Assembly (NCBI GenBank): GCA_006937955.1
Contig: SSNP01000386.1
Coordinates: 62,001 to 126,000 of the forward strand
Direction: 5' to 3'
Length of the DNA stretch: 64,000 nucleotides
From: Pachypanchax playfairii
Taxonomy: Eukaryota; Chordata; Actinopteri; Cyprinodontiformes; Aplocheilidae
This document shows positions 1 to 9,654 of this stretch, piece by piece (the first letter of the stretch is position 1; each line of letters starts with the position of its first letter). The notes beneath the pieces are model-generated. The model ran no database searches. It saw nothing but the letters and a program-made list of their open reading frames with translations, and was not told the origin of the DNA. A program made the position numbers and the translations under genes.

Positions 1-374
1 ACTTTTACTGCTGCCAGCTACCACAAATGAAGTCTGACCTTTTAAAGCTGAAGAAATTCTGTACTACAGATGGGGCTCCTCTTTTTGGAACAAGTTGTTC
101 TGGATCAGTAATCCGTGCGTCGATGTTACAGCCCCCACCAGCCACCATTTTTCATTCAAAATGTTTATATTTCATGTGTGGTCTTAACGTGTAGCACTGA
201 AATCAGTTCCCTCATAAATACTTTGCCACTTTCAACATTCTGGAAGTTGTCTCAGCTGTTCACCAGTAAAGTGGTATCTGAAAAATTCATATCATAACCA
301 AAATAAACACTGGTTTTCAGTACAAACCGGTATACTGCCCAGTCCCAGATCGAACTGAAATATCTCCACGACTA
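1..374. other. No gene recognised
   Basis: Unremarkable AT-rich sequence. No exon, RNA gene or repeat family could be identified. Confidence 0.4.
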
Positions 375-1690
375 CACTGTGTGCACAATTATTAGACAAG
401 TGAGTACACTGACCATATCATCATTTTTTCCATAATTTCTAACTCCAAGCTGTAAAAACCTAAATTCTTATTGGATTTAATGCATATCAAGTGATGTGTA
501 TTTGTGTAGCAAAGGAGGGTGTGGCCTAAGGAGATTAACAACCTATATCAAGGTGTGCCTAATTATTAGGCAGATTCTTCTCAGGAAAAATGGGCCAAAA
601 AAGAGATTTAACAGACTCTGAAAAGGTAAAAATTGTAAAAAGTCTTTCAAAGGGATACAGCACTCTTGAAATATCTAAGATATTGTGGCATGATCATAGA
701 ACCATCAAAAGTTTTGTAGCAAATAGTCAACAGGGGCGCAAGACACGTGTCGAGAAGAAAAGACGCAAAGTAACAGCCAAAGATTTTAGAAGAATCAAGC
801 TTGAAGCTACCAGGAACCCGTTATCCTCCAGTGCTGCCATATTTCACAACTGCAACCTACCTGGAGTGTGAAGAAGTACGAGGTGTTCAGTTCTCAGAGA
901 CATGGCCGAGGTAAGAAAGGCTTAAACCCGACTACCTCTTAACAAGTTGAAACGTCAAGAATGGGCCAAGAAATATCTGAAGACAGATTTTTCAAAGGTT
1001 TTGTGGACTGATGAGATGAGAGTGACTCTTGATGGACCAGATGGACGGGTCCGTGGTTGGACGGGCCCGTGGTTGGATCAGTAATGGACACAGAGCTCCG
1101 CTACGACTCAGACGCCAGCAAGGTTGAGGTGGGGTACTGGTATGGACAGGTATTATTAAAGATGAGCTAGTTGGACCTTTTTTGGTTGAAATGGGCTCAA
1201 AATCAACTCTCAGACCTCCTGCAAATTTTTAGAAAACACTTCCTTCAAGTAGTGGTACAGCAAGAAGTCTGCATCTTTCAAGAAGACTTTGATTTTCATG
1301 CAAGACAAAGCTCCATCACACTGCGTGGCTGGTCAGTAAAGGCCTTAAAGATGAAGAACTAATGATATGGCCTTCCTCTTCACCTGACTTAAACCCTATT
1401 GAGAACTTTTGGGTTCTTATTAAGCAGGACGTTTACAGTCAAGGTAAACAGTACACCTGTGTGAACAGTGTCCAGGACGCTGTGGTTGCAGCAGCACAAA
1501 AGGTTGATTCTGAGCTGATCAAGAAACTGACTGACTCTGTGAATGGAAGGCTTGTGACTGTTATGGGAAAGACAGGTGGTTATATTGGTCACTGAGGTTT
1601 ACTTTTAGAAATTTCTGAAATGTTTATTTGTAAATTATGAGTTTGTTTATTATTCTCACTTTAACAGGTGAAAATAAATATAAGACAACT
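375..1690 (+). mobile_element. Tc1-like transposon, decayed and lacking its 3' end
   Basis: The left end follows a TA dinucleotide and contains ACAATTATTAG. A related motif, CTAATTATTAGGCAG, recurs just before the transposase start. The reading frame is broken into several pieces. No matching inverted repeat is found after about 1690, so the right end seems lost. The family is a Tc1/mariner lineage common in fish. Confidence 0.75.
590..1595 (+). pseudogene. Tc1-like transposase, several frameshifts and stops
   Basis: Cut-and-paste transposase remnant. The N-terminal piece (590-871) is a helix-turn-helix DNA-binding region starting MGQKRDLTDSEKVKIVKSL. The middle (about 940-1350) keeps LWTDE, with the first catalytic Asp, but in shifted frames. 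The last piece (1362-1595) holds SSPDLNPIENFW, with the third acidic residue, and ends GKTGGYIGH. At least three frame breaks make it inactive. The family is sure; the exact clade is not. Confidence 0.8.
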
Positions 1691-2113
1691 GCTGAACAAT
1701 GGCACTCCACTACTGGGTTTTTAGACCCCCGCTGTAAACCTTTCCAAAGCCAAAATACGCTCAGAGGGAGCAGCCCTCTGGATCTTTAAATGTCCTTCAT
1801 ATTTACATAGAACGGACAGAACATAAAACACAAATCTTTTGGAGCCATGTTGTATTTTTTTTCTGCTTGTTGTTGTGTATACTGACGAAGTCACGCGTGA
1901 TTTTGCTAATTTCGTGCTCTGTCACGGTTGCTTCCCTACTGCTACGCATCTGATACGCACCCGGTGGAAATGGCCAAGCAGCAGAATACGCGAGCGAGAC
2001 GTGCTGCTTCAGTAACGTGCTGTTGACACATCCGGTGGAAATGAGGGATAACTCATAATGTTACAGTTAATATTGATTTACTTTCTCAGTGCAAATACGT
2101 GTTATTAAAAGTA
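1691..2113. other. Unassigned spacer, probably old repeat
   Basis: No coding exon is seen. Two similar stretches, near 1960 and 2030, contain CCGGTGGAAATG, suggesting an old repeat or inverted-end remnant. It could not be assigned to a family. Confidence 0.35.
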
Positions 2114-2198
2114 CAGGGTGGGCCATTTATATGGATATACCTTAATAAAATGGGAATGGTTGGTGATATTAACGTCCTGTTTGTGGCACATTAGTATA

Positions 2199-2398
2199 CA
2201 GTGGGGCAAAAAAGTATTTAGTCAGCCACCAATTGTGTAAGTTCTCCCACTTAAAAAGATCAGAGAGGCCTGTAATTTTCATCATAGGTATACCTCAACT
2301 ATGAGAGACAAAATGAGGAAAAAAAATCCAGAAAATCACATTGTCTGATTTTTAAAGAATTTATTTGCAAATTATGGTGGAAAATAAGTATTTGGTCA
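2199..2398 (+). repeat. Left terminal inverted repeat of Tc1 copy 1
   Basis: This 200-bp arm matches the reverse complement of 3601-3800. In this family the outer and inner parts of each arm bind transposase. Confidence 0.93.
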
Positions 2399-2561
2399 CC
2401 TACAAACAAGTAAGATTTCTGGCTTTCACAGACCTGTAACTTCTTTAAGAGGCTCCTTGGTCCTCCACTTGTTACCTGTATTAATGGCACCTGTGTGAAC
2501 TCGTTATCAGTATAAAAGACACCTGTCCACAACCTCAAACAGTCACGCTCCAAACTCCACT

Positions 2562-3584
2562 ATGGCCAAGACCAAAGAGCTGTCAAAGGACACCAGAAAC
2601 AAAATTGTAGACCTTCACCAGGCTGGGAAGACTGAATCTGCAATAGGTAAGCAGCTTGGTGTGAAGAAATCAACTGTGGGAGCAATTATTAGAAAATGGA
2701 AGACATACAAGACCACTGATAATCTCCCTCGATCTGGGGCTCCACGCAAGATCTCACCCCGTGGGGTCAAAATGATCACAAGAACGGTGAGCAAAAATCC
2801 CAGAACCACACGGAGGGACCTAGTGAATGACCTGCAGAGAGCTGGGACCAAAGTAACAAAGGCTACCATCAGTAACACACTACGCCGCCAGGGACTCAAA
2901 TCCTGCAGTGCCAGACGTGTCCCCCTGCTGAAGCCAGGACACGTCCAGGCCCGTCTGCGGTTTGCTAGAGAGCATTTGGATGATCCAGAAGAGGATTGGG
3001 AGAACATCATATGGTCAGATGAAACCAAAATAGAACTTTTTGGTAGAAACTCAACTTGTTGTGTTTGGAGGGGAAAGAATGCTGAGTTGGATCCAAAGAA
3101 CACCATACCTACTGTAAAGCATGGGGGTGGAAACATCATGCTTTGGGGCTGTTTTTCTGCAAGGGGACCAGGACGACTGATCCGTGTAAAGGAAAGAATG
3201 AATGGGGCCATGTATCGTAAGATTTTGAGTGAAAACCTCCTTCCATCAGCAAGGGCATTGAAAATGAGACGTGGCTGGGTCTTTCAGCATGACAATGATC
3301 CCAAACACACCGCCCGGGCAACGAAGGAGTGGCTTCGTAAGAAGCATTTCAAGGTCCTGGAGTGGCCTAGCCAGTCTCCAGATCTCAACCCCATAGAAAA
3401 TCTCTGGAGGGAGTTGAAAGTCCGTGTTGCCCAGCGTCAGCCCCAAAACATCACTGCTCTAGAGGAGATCTGCATGGAGGAATGGGCCAAAATACCAGCA
3501 ACAGTGTGTGAAAACCTTGTGAAGACTTACAGAAAACGTTTGACCTCTGTCATTGCCAACAAAGGCTATATAACAAAGTATTGA
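2562..3584 (+). CDS. Tc1-type transposase, apparently intact (340 aa)
   Basis: Excises and reinserts the surrounding element at TA sites, acting in the nucleus on the 200-bp inverted repeats. The length of 340 aa is normal for Tc1. Residues 1 to about 110 form two helix-turn-helix DNA-binding subdomains (start MAKTKELSKDTRNKIVDLH) with a basic linker after PRSGAPRK. The DDE catalytic core follows: first Asp in IIWSDETK, second in FQHDNDPKHTA, third acidic residue Glu in SPDLNPIENLW, giving the Tc1 DD34E pattern. The glycine-rich HGGGNIMLWGCF box is present. The start ATG is the first in frame after the left repeat. No stop or frameshift is seen, so activity is possible but untested. The copy at 27463-29064 carries one nonsense change. 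Confidence 0.95.
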   Translation: MAKTKELSKDTRNKIVDLHQAGKTESAIGKQLGVKKSTVGAIIRKWKTYKTTDNLPRSGAPRKISPRGVKMITRTVSKNPRTTRRDLVNDLQRAGTKVTKATISNTLRRQGLKSCSARRVPLLKPGHVQARLRFAREHLDDPEEDWENIIWSDETKIELFGRNSTCCVWRGKNAELDPKNTIPTVKHGGGNIMLWGCFSARGPGRLIRVKERMNGAMYRKILSENLLPSARALKMRRGWVFQHDNDPKHTARATKEWLRKKHFKVLEWPSQSPDLNPIENLWRELKVRVAQRQPQNITALEEICMEEWAKIPATVCENLVKTYRKRLTSVIANKGYITKY

Positions 3585-3600
3585 GATTAACTTTTGTTAT

Positions 3601-3800
3601 TGACCAAATACTTATTTTCCACCATAATTTGCAAATAAATTCTTTAAAAATCAGACAATGTGATTTTCTGGATTTTTTTTCCTCATTTTGTCTCTCATAG
3701 TTGAGGTATACCTATGATGAAAATTACAGGCCTCTCTGATCTTTTTAAGTGGGAGAACTTACACAATTGGTGGCTGACTAAATACTTTTTTGCCCCACTG
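3601..3800 (-). repeat. Right terminal inverted repeat of Tc1 copy 1
   Basis: This is the partner arm of 2199-2398. It starts directly after the transposase stop region with TGACCAAATACTTATT and ends at the TA target. Confidence 0.93.
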
Positions 3801-4008
3801 TATGTGAGGGGGCAAACTTTTCAAGATGGGTGGTGACCATGGTGGCCATTTTGAAGTGGGCCATCTTGGATCAAACTTTTGTTTTTTCAATAGGAAGAGG
3901 GTCATGTCACATATCAAACTTATTGGTAATTTCACAAGAAAAACAATGGTGTGATTGGTTTTAACGTAACTTTATTATTTCATGAGTTATTTACAAGTTT
4001 CTGACCAC

Positions 4009-4928
4009 TTATAAAATGTGTTCAATGTGCTGCCCATTGTGTTGGATTGTCAATGCAACCCTCTTCTTCCATTCTTCACATACTGATAGCAACACCACAG
4101 GAGAAATACCAGCACAGGCTTCCAGTATCCGTAGTTTCAGGTGCTGCACATCTTGTATCTTCACACCATAAACAATTGCCTTCAGATGACCCCAAAGATA
4201 AAAGTCTAATGGGGTCAGATCGGGATCTTGGGGGCCATTCAACTGGGCCACAATGACCAATCCACTTTCCAGGAAACTGGGAACGTGCCAGCTTCAGTGC
4301 ATAAAGAGGGAAATACAACATCATGAAGCAATTTCAAATATCCAGTGGCCTTGAGGCCTTCACCATTCACATAAAGGTTTGCCTCATCACTAAACAAAAT
4401 CTTCTGTGTGAACTGAGGGTCCTGTTCCAATTTTTGTTTTGCCGATTCTGCAAATTCTGTGTGTCCATGTGGGTCATCCTCATTGAGATGCTGCAGTAGC
4501 TGGAGGTTGTAAGGGTGCCATTTGTGAGTAGCTAATATCCGCCGAAGGGATGTTCAACTAATGCCACTCTCTAGTGACATGCGGCGAGTGCTACACTGTG
4601 GGCTCTTGCTGAATGAAGCTAGGACAGCCACTGATGTTTCTTCATTAGTGACAGTTTTCATGTGTCCACATTTTGGCAAATCCAACACTGAACCAGTTTC
4701 CCAAAACTTAGCAAGCAGTTTACTAACTGTAGCATGGGAGATGGGTGGTCTTGTAGGGTGTCTTGCATTGCAATGTGCTGCAATGACTTGGTTACGGAGT
4801 TCACCAGATATCAACACAATTTCGATCCGCTCCTCACATGTTAACCTCTTCAACATGTCAATGGCTGTGAACAAACAGAAACTTGCAAATAACTCGTGAA
4901 AGAATAAAGTTATGTTAACACCAAGCAC
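4009..4928 (-). pseudogene. Mariner-like DDE transposase, broken
   Basis: Three minus-strand pieces in different frames cover one transposase. The first (4928-4554) is the HTH region with LKRLTCEERIEIVLISGEL. The second (4430-4239) carries KILFSDEANLYVNG, with a catalytic Asp. The third (4260-4009) has DLTPLDFYLWGHLKAIVYG, the third acidic site in the style of mariner relatives. Stops and frameshifts between the pieces rule out a functional product. Confidence 0.85.
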
Positions 4929-5215
4929 ACCATTGTTTTTCTTGTGAAATTACCAATACGTTTGATGTGTCACATGACCCTCTTCCTATTTAAAAAACAA
5001 ACGTTGGATCCAAGATGGGCGACTTCAAAAGGGCCACCATTGTCACCACCCATCTTGAAAAGTTTGCCCCCTCACATATACTAATGTACCACAAACAGGA
5101 CATTAATATCACCAACCATTCCCATTTTATTAAGGTGTATCAATATAAATGGCCCACCCTGTACTTACTGTACTATTTCAGGCATATGAGTTCAAAATAG
5201 CAAATATTACAGTAA

Positions 5216-5915
5216 TTAAAGGTACAATATGGAATATTTTTATAAAAAGCAATATTTTTAATAAAATAATGCCTCCACGGGGTGTTTTAGAGGGGAATGA
5301 AAATGCAGCATTTCTTTAGAAAGGATATTTGAAGTAAAATATTATAAAATATTAATTTTGACAGGCACAGCGTTGGCATTTTGTTTACATCTACCAGCCA
5401 ATAGCTGGCAGAGCAGCGGGCACCATTTTGGGTTGTCTAATACCGTAAATAATCCAGCACAGTGAGGCTGGTACTGTGGAGTCTGCAGGTCAAGAAGCTG
5501 GAAGCACCGGGTATATGTAGTGATTATACGTATACCTTATTTGCTTGCCATAGGGGATTTCCCAAAATGTGACGAGCAGGGATCTGTGAAAAGGTCTTTA
5601 TTAGCAGGTCGCACTAACACAGAGCAGAAGCTGGCTGAAGTGTGGGAATGTCCTTGCTGCGGGTTTGGCTGGAGGACACACCTCAGAGGATTGTATGACT
5701 GGGTGGAGAAGTGAGGCTTGCAGGATGCTGTGAGGAGGACAGAAGATCTGGGGGGGGGGGGGCTGCAGGAAGTTTCAATTTGCTTGAGAAGATATGGGGC
5801 AGCTACATGAGCTCTTTGCATGGACTGAATCGATGATTGAGCTACAAACAGGTAGGAGTCTTCATGTATCAGAATCAGGGTGATTAGCTGGGGTGGAGAG
5901 CATGATTAGTGAGCT
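5216..5915 (+). repeat. TTAA-type repeat, copy A, truncated
   Basis: Starts TTAAAGGTACAATATGG. The inverted counterpart, copy B, ends at 16695. Homology with copy B is clear over roughly 700 bp, including a shared stretch reading TCGATTCAGTC in the B orientation. The far end of the element is missing here. It looks non-coding; the open frames within it are not conserved between copies. Confidence 0.75.
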
Positions 5916-6690
5916 GATGATTTTTTAAAAATCATTACAGAACAACAAGGCAAAATAATAAGGCATTTTAAAATATATATTGTCAATAAGAATGCTCTTT
6001 CCATAAAACCAAGTTTCATGTTGATAGCTGGTGTCATTCAGGGGAAATATGGTCCCAAAAATTAATGTAAATGTGCATCATATCATGCAGTGTGAAAGAC
6101 ATGGTTCATGTTAGACCATTTACCAAGTCTGAAGTTTATACATTGAAAACCAGCATCATGTTATGAATAAGGTAACAATGCTGTAAGTTAGAATACTTAT
6201 CTGGAAATATTTCAGTTTGAACTGATCACTCAGACAGTGACACCCAAAGCAGCACAACAACAGCCTCATTTTGCTCCATTTAGAGATATTTTGTGCAAAA
6301 AGTATACAAAGTAGAGATCTGATATTTTGAATTTTGCTTACTAGGAATATCCATCAAACGTAATTTTTTGCAAAAAAATCTGAGGGGGTCATGTGGGAGG
6401 CATTTGTTGAGTCTACATAGAATGACTCTAAACATCACCACATCTCGGCTGATTTGAACGATGCATCAGTTTACAAGGCCAGATGTTTCTTTGATCTAGC
6501 TCACACATTCATAATTCATAAGAAGTTTGACATCCCCAACACACATGCTCTCTGACTTCCTGTAGCAAGTGTATGTGTGCACATGTGGGTATGTGTGTGT
6601 GAGAGAGTATGTGTGATATGTTTGGGTGTGCCTGTGAGAGTGCAGGTGTGTGCGCACGTGTGAGTGCATGCAGAGGTCACTCAGGCACCC
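5916..6690. other. No gene; low-complexity GT/GA-rich stretch inside
   Basis: No exon was recognised. About 6555-6665 is rich in TGTG and GAGA dinucleotides, an imperfect microsatellite. Confidence 0.4.
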
Positions 6691-6935
6691 TCAGTATCTG
6701 AATAATAGAATACTAGAAAAGCACTCAGAGAGCGCAGACCTCCGCCAAGTGGACATATTAGGTACTACGTCCTTATCTTTAAAAAAATTCCTGGGTCCAT
6801 ATCACCCCCGAACCTAATAGATTGTTCCCTGGGTCATTTCCGACCTTTCCTGAAAATCCATCAATTAGTTTTTGAGTTATCCTGCTAACAGACAGACAGA
6901 CCCTAATGAACACATTACCTCCTTTGGTGGAGGTA
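6691..6935 (+). repeat. Dispersed repeat (GACCTCCGCCAAG family), copy 1
   Basis: The near-identical block recurs at 41175-41412, and a diverged minus-strand copy lies at 25015-25178. Shared marks are GACCTCCGCCAAGTGGACAT near the start and AGTTATCCTGCTAACAGACA near the end. The closing GGTGGAGGTAA partly mirrors the start, so short inverted ends are likely. Confidence 0.75.
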
Positions 6936-7563
6936 AAGATACTTGTTACTTCCTGCTGGAGGGTTAGTGAGCTGTACTGACAGATGCTCTGCAGCCCATT
7001 TATTACAACCTACTTACTATTAAAGACTTTACAGATGTCTGTCCCCTTCTCCTCATGAAGTCAGACCGTAAGAAACAGACGTGTATTGTAAACTGTTAGT
7101 CCCTGAGTTTGAGCTGGTCAGAGCAGAATTCCGATGTTTAACTTTGCTGTACAGCGTCAGGTCTTTAATTAAGCTGATTATTTACTGTTATCATCTGTCT
7201 GGAATCACATGTGGCTGAAGGAGCAGGTTTAGTCTGGAAAAGTCCAGTTAGTCCAACCTTCATCCATGGTGGAGTATGTGTCCATCTGAAGAACTTCCTG
7301 TGAGCCCGGCTGTGTGTGTGCATGCCTCAAGGCGATTTGTGCAGATCAGGAGGGGTGATGGGAAATCCTATTAGTCCCACTCTATTAATACACACAAACT
7401 CATAAACACCAGAGCATCCACTTGAAGGTTCAGACTCTGGATGAAGTCTGTTAGAACACTGACCCGTTTTCCACCAATTTTCTTTTTCTCCATCATGTTC
7501 ATCATCTTCTACTGCCAAGTCCCGGGTATAATTTTAGTATATAATATAATTAATATATATGTA
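6936..7563. other. No gene recognised
   Basis: No exon, RNA or clear repeat structure was seen here. Confidence 0.35.
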
Positions 7564-7745
7564 CAGTAGGGGAAATAATTATTTGACCCCTCGCAGATTT
7601 TGTAAGTTTGTTGAATGACAAAGAAATGAAAAGTCTCAGAACAGTATCATTTTGATTAGTAGGTGTATTTTAACAGTAACAGATAGCACATCAAGAGGAA
7701 AAAATGTAACACACAAAAGGAAACATCTGTCAGTAAATACCCTTT
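7564..7745 (+). repeat. Solo end of another Tc1-family transposon
   Basis: Preceded by TA and starts CAGTAGGGGAAATAATTATT, continuing as a typical 180-bp fish Tc1 inverted repeat. No transposase or second end follows, so this is a remnant. Confidence 0.65.
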
Positions 7746-7933
7746 TAACCATCTCTATCTACTGCTGGTTCATTTATTACAGCTCGTTAACTTGATTAAT
7801 GACTTAATTGTTTGTGTTTTTTTATTCCTGTGATATTTGTCAGTGTATGTTTGCAGTATAAAGCACTCAACAGTTTTACCATCAAATGTTGTGTTGGTTA
7901 ATACACTGTTAAAAAAAAAAAAGTAATAGTAAT

Positions 7934-8886
7934 TAGGGATGTCCAGATCCAATCACGTGATTGGAAATCGGGCTCGATCACGTAGTTTAAGACTCGGTCG
8001 GAATCGATCAGGACTCAGACATATATGTATATATATTCTTATTAGTTTTTAACGCATCTATACACCTTTCCAGGACAGTTTCCCTTGCAACCCGCAGCCG
8101 CCATTTTAAGAGAGGACGCGTTTTCATGACGACCGACCGCAATGTGTGTGAAAATGTGAATGTTAACAGTCCTGTAGTCTACACAACAGTGGAGAAGATG
8201 AGGACTTATAAAAGCCTCGATGTGTATATTTTCATCGAGGTAAGCTTTTTTAATTGGCTCGTTGGATGATGTTGTGTTGAGAATGTTTCCACGTTAGCTC
8301 CACTAGCTTCGCTAGCCGCGTTAGCATGAGTTCTGGTGTTAGTTTATAGTCATATTAAATCCCTATGATATTATCTTAAACTGGTTCATGTAGTGGAGGT
8401 GATCACTTACTGCATGCAGAAGACATCCCATGATCATGTCACTCTTTCTGCAGTGTCTGCTGTTCTGATCAGCTGATTTATGTTTACGTTTTATTTAGTA
8501 ACGTAATGTCCGTCCACAGGTTTGTGTGAGTTCGGACTGTTTGCATGCTCACAGTACAGAAATGCGCTCTCGTCATGTTCGTTTTTACACACAAGTAACA
8601 ACTTCATGACTCCCCACCATGAAGAAGCCCAGGGGAAATCTCAGGACGTGCTGGAGTGGCCGCAACCGGCTGTCGTCCCAGGACAGGCTGTCCTGTCCCT
8701 GCAGCTAAATATTAAAATAAGGTGAATTAAATACAACATAAGAAACACCCTGGATCTGTTTATTTGTGCCTTTTTATTCATTTTTTGAATGTAAAATCGG
8801 ATCAGGACTCGGTATCGGCAGATACTCAAAATCAAATGACTCAGACTCGTACTCGAGGTCAAAAAATCTTGATCGGGACATCCCTA
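7934..8886. mobile_element. Non-autonomous hAT-like transposon, 953 bp
   Basis: Ends are TAGGGATGTCC and GGACATCCCTA, followed inward by matching GATC-, CTCGG- and ATCGG-rich segments. No transposase frame is present. An exact 8-bp target duplication could not be seen, so the superfamily assignment rests on the terminal sequence. It sits directly against a LINE 3' tail at 8890. Confidence 0.65.
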
Positions 8887-8889
8887 GTA

Positions 8890-9186
8890 AAAAATCCCTA
8901 ATTTTAAGAGCAGACTTAAGACTCACCTCTTTAAAGAACACTTTCAGTCTTAAGGAGGAATTGATTTATGATTTATGATAGCAATTTGGGAGTTTATCTC
9001 TACAAAAAAAAAAAAAAAATTGATACACTTGATGTATCAGCGTCGGAATTAAACTGGACTCCAAACAGTCCGCCTCCTTATATTGTTTCCTTCTCTTTGA
9101 TTTCTTGCTTGTATGTTCTCTCAATGTAAGTCGCTTTGGATAAAAGCGTCTGCTAAATGACAGTAGTAGTAGTAGTAGTAGTAGTA
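8890..9186 (+). mobile_element. 3' end of an L2-clade LINE
   Basis: Encodes a remnant of the usual C-terminal stretch (LRADLRLTSLKNTFSL, diverged), then the fish LINE tail TAAGTCGCTTTGGATAAAAG. It finishes in a (GTA)n tail, typical of L2-like elements that end in short tandem repeats rather than poly-A. Confidence 0.7.
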
Positions 9187-9654
9187 ATCTGTTCTTGTAC
9201 GACAGATGGTGATGACTTTCAGGTGTAACAGTTATTAATGACCGGTCAGAAACAGCGTGCGGTGGAAATTGGGAGAAATTTGGAGGAATGGTGGCCTAAG
9301 GAGATTTTGGGGAGGGGCACTGAAATTTGGGAGTCTCCTGGGAAAATTGGGAGAGTTGACATGTTACCACTAGAGTGATGCATCACCAGCATTCAAAAGT
9401 AACCAAAACATCATCCAGAAACAGGAAGTAAGAGTCTGTGGTCTCCACCTGCAGAACCTCCTTTATTAGGGACGTCTAAGACTGTACAGGTTGCCCCTCC
9501 CACCGGGGGTCTCCCTTCCACTGGGTACAGTTCAACCTGCATATTCACAGGCAGCTCTGTCCAGGACAGTGAGCCCTGAAGACCAGGACTGGGGTAACTC
9601 TTCTATTGGATGAAGCACTCCTTCCCTCTAAGTTCTCTCTTGTTTTCTCCTCAG
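9187..9654. other. Probable tesk intron, no gene
   Basis: Ordinary intron-like sequence ends at the polypyrimidine tract and TCCTCAG acceptor of the exon at 9655. The exon with the kinase glycine loop was not found upstream in the window. Confidence 0.5.

Larger units (their letters stand above)
2199..3800 (+). mobile_element. Tc1-family transposon, 1602 bp, structurally complete
   Basis: The element begins CAGTGGGGCAAAAAAGTA and ends with the reverse complement, flanked by TA on both sides (2197-2198 and 3801-3802). Terminal inverted repeats are 200 bp long (2199-2398 and 3601-3800) and look identical by eye. One uninterrupted transposase gene lies between them. A second copy of exactly the same length sits at 27463-29064 in opposite orientation. 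This suggests recent activity. Confidence 0.96.
2114..5161 (-). mobile_element. Mariner-like transposon split by a nested Tc1 element
   Basis: Both ends start CAGGGTGGGCCATTTATAT (right end as reverse complement) and both are flanked by TA, the mariner target. The inverted ends run well over 100 bp. The left end is interrupted at 2199-3800 by a Tc1 transposon with its own TA duplication. Removing that insert leaves about 1.44 kb, a normal size for the superfamily. The transposase lies on the minus strand and is broken. Confidence 0.9.

Noticed and set aside
2615..3211. 198-codon antisense frame within Tc1 (also 28052-28648)
   Set aside because: Shadow of the transposase gene, conserved only because the two copies are young.
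5520..5821. Possible small gene in copy A
   Set aside because: The frames are not preserved in copy B at 11800-12180, so the sequence behaves as a non-coding repeat.
8200..8240. Possible tesk upstream exon ending at a GAG/GTAAGC donor
   Set aside because: The preceding frame lacks the kinase glycine loop and lies inside the hAT-like element at 7934-8886.
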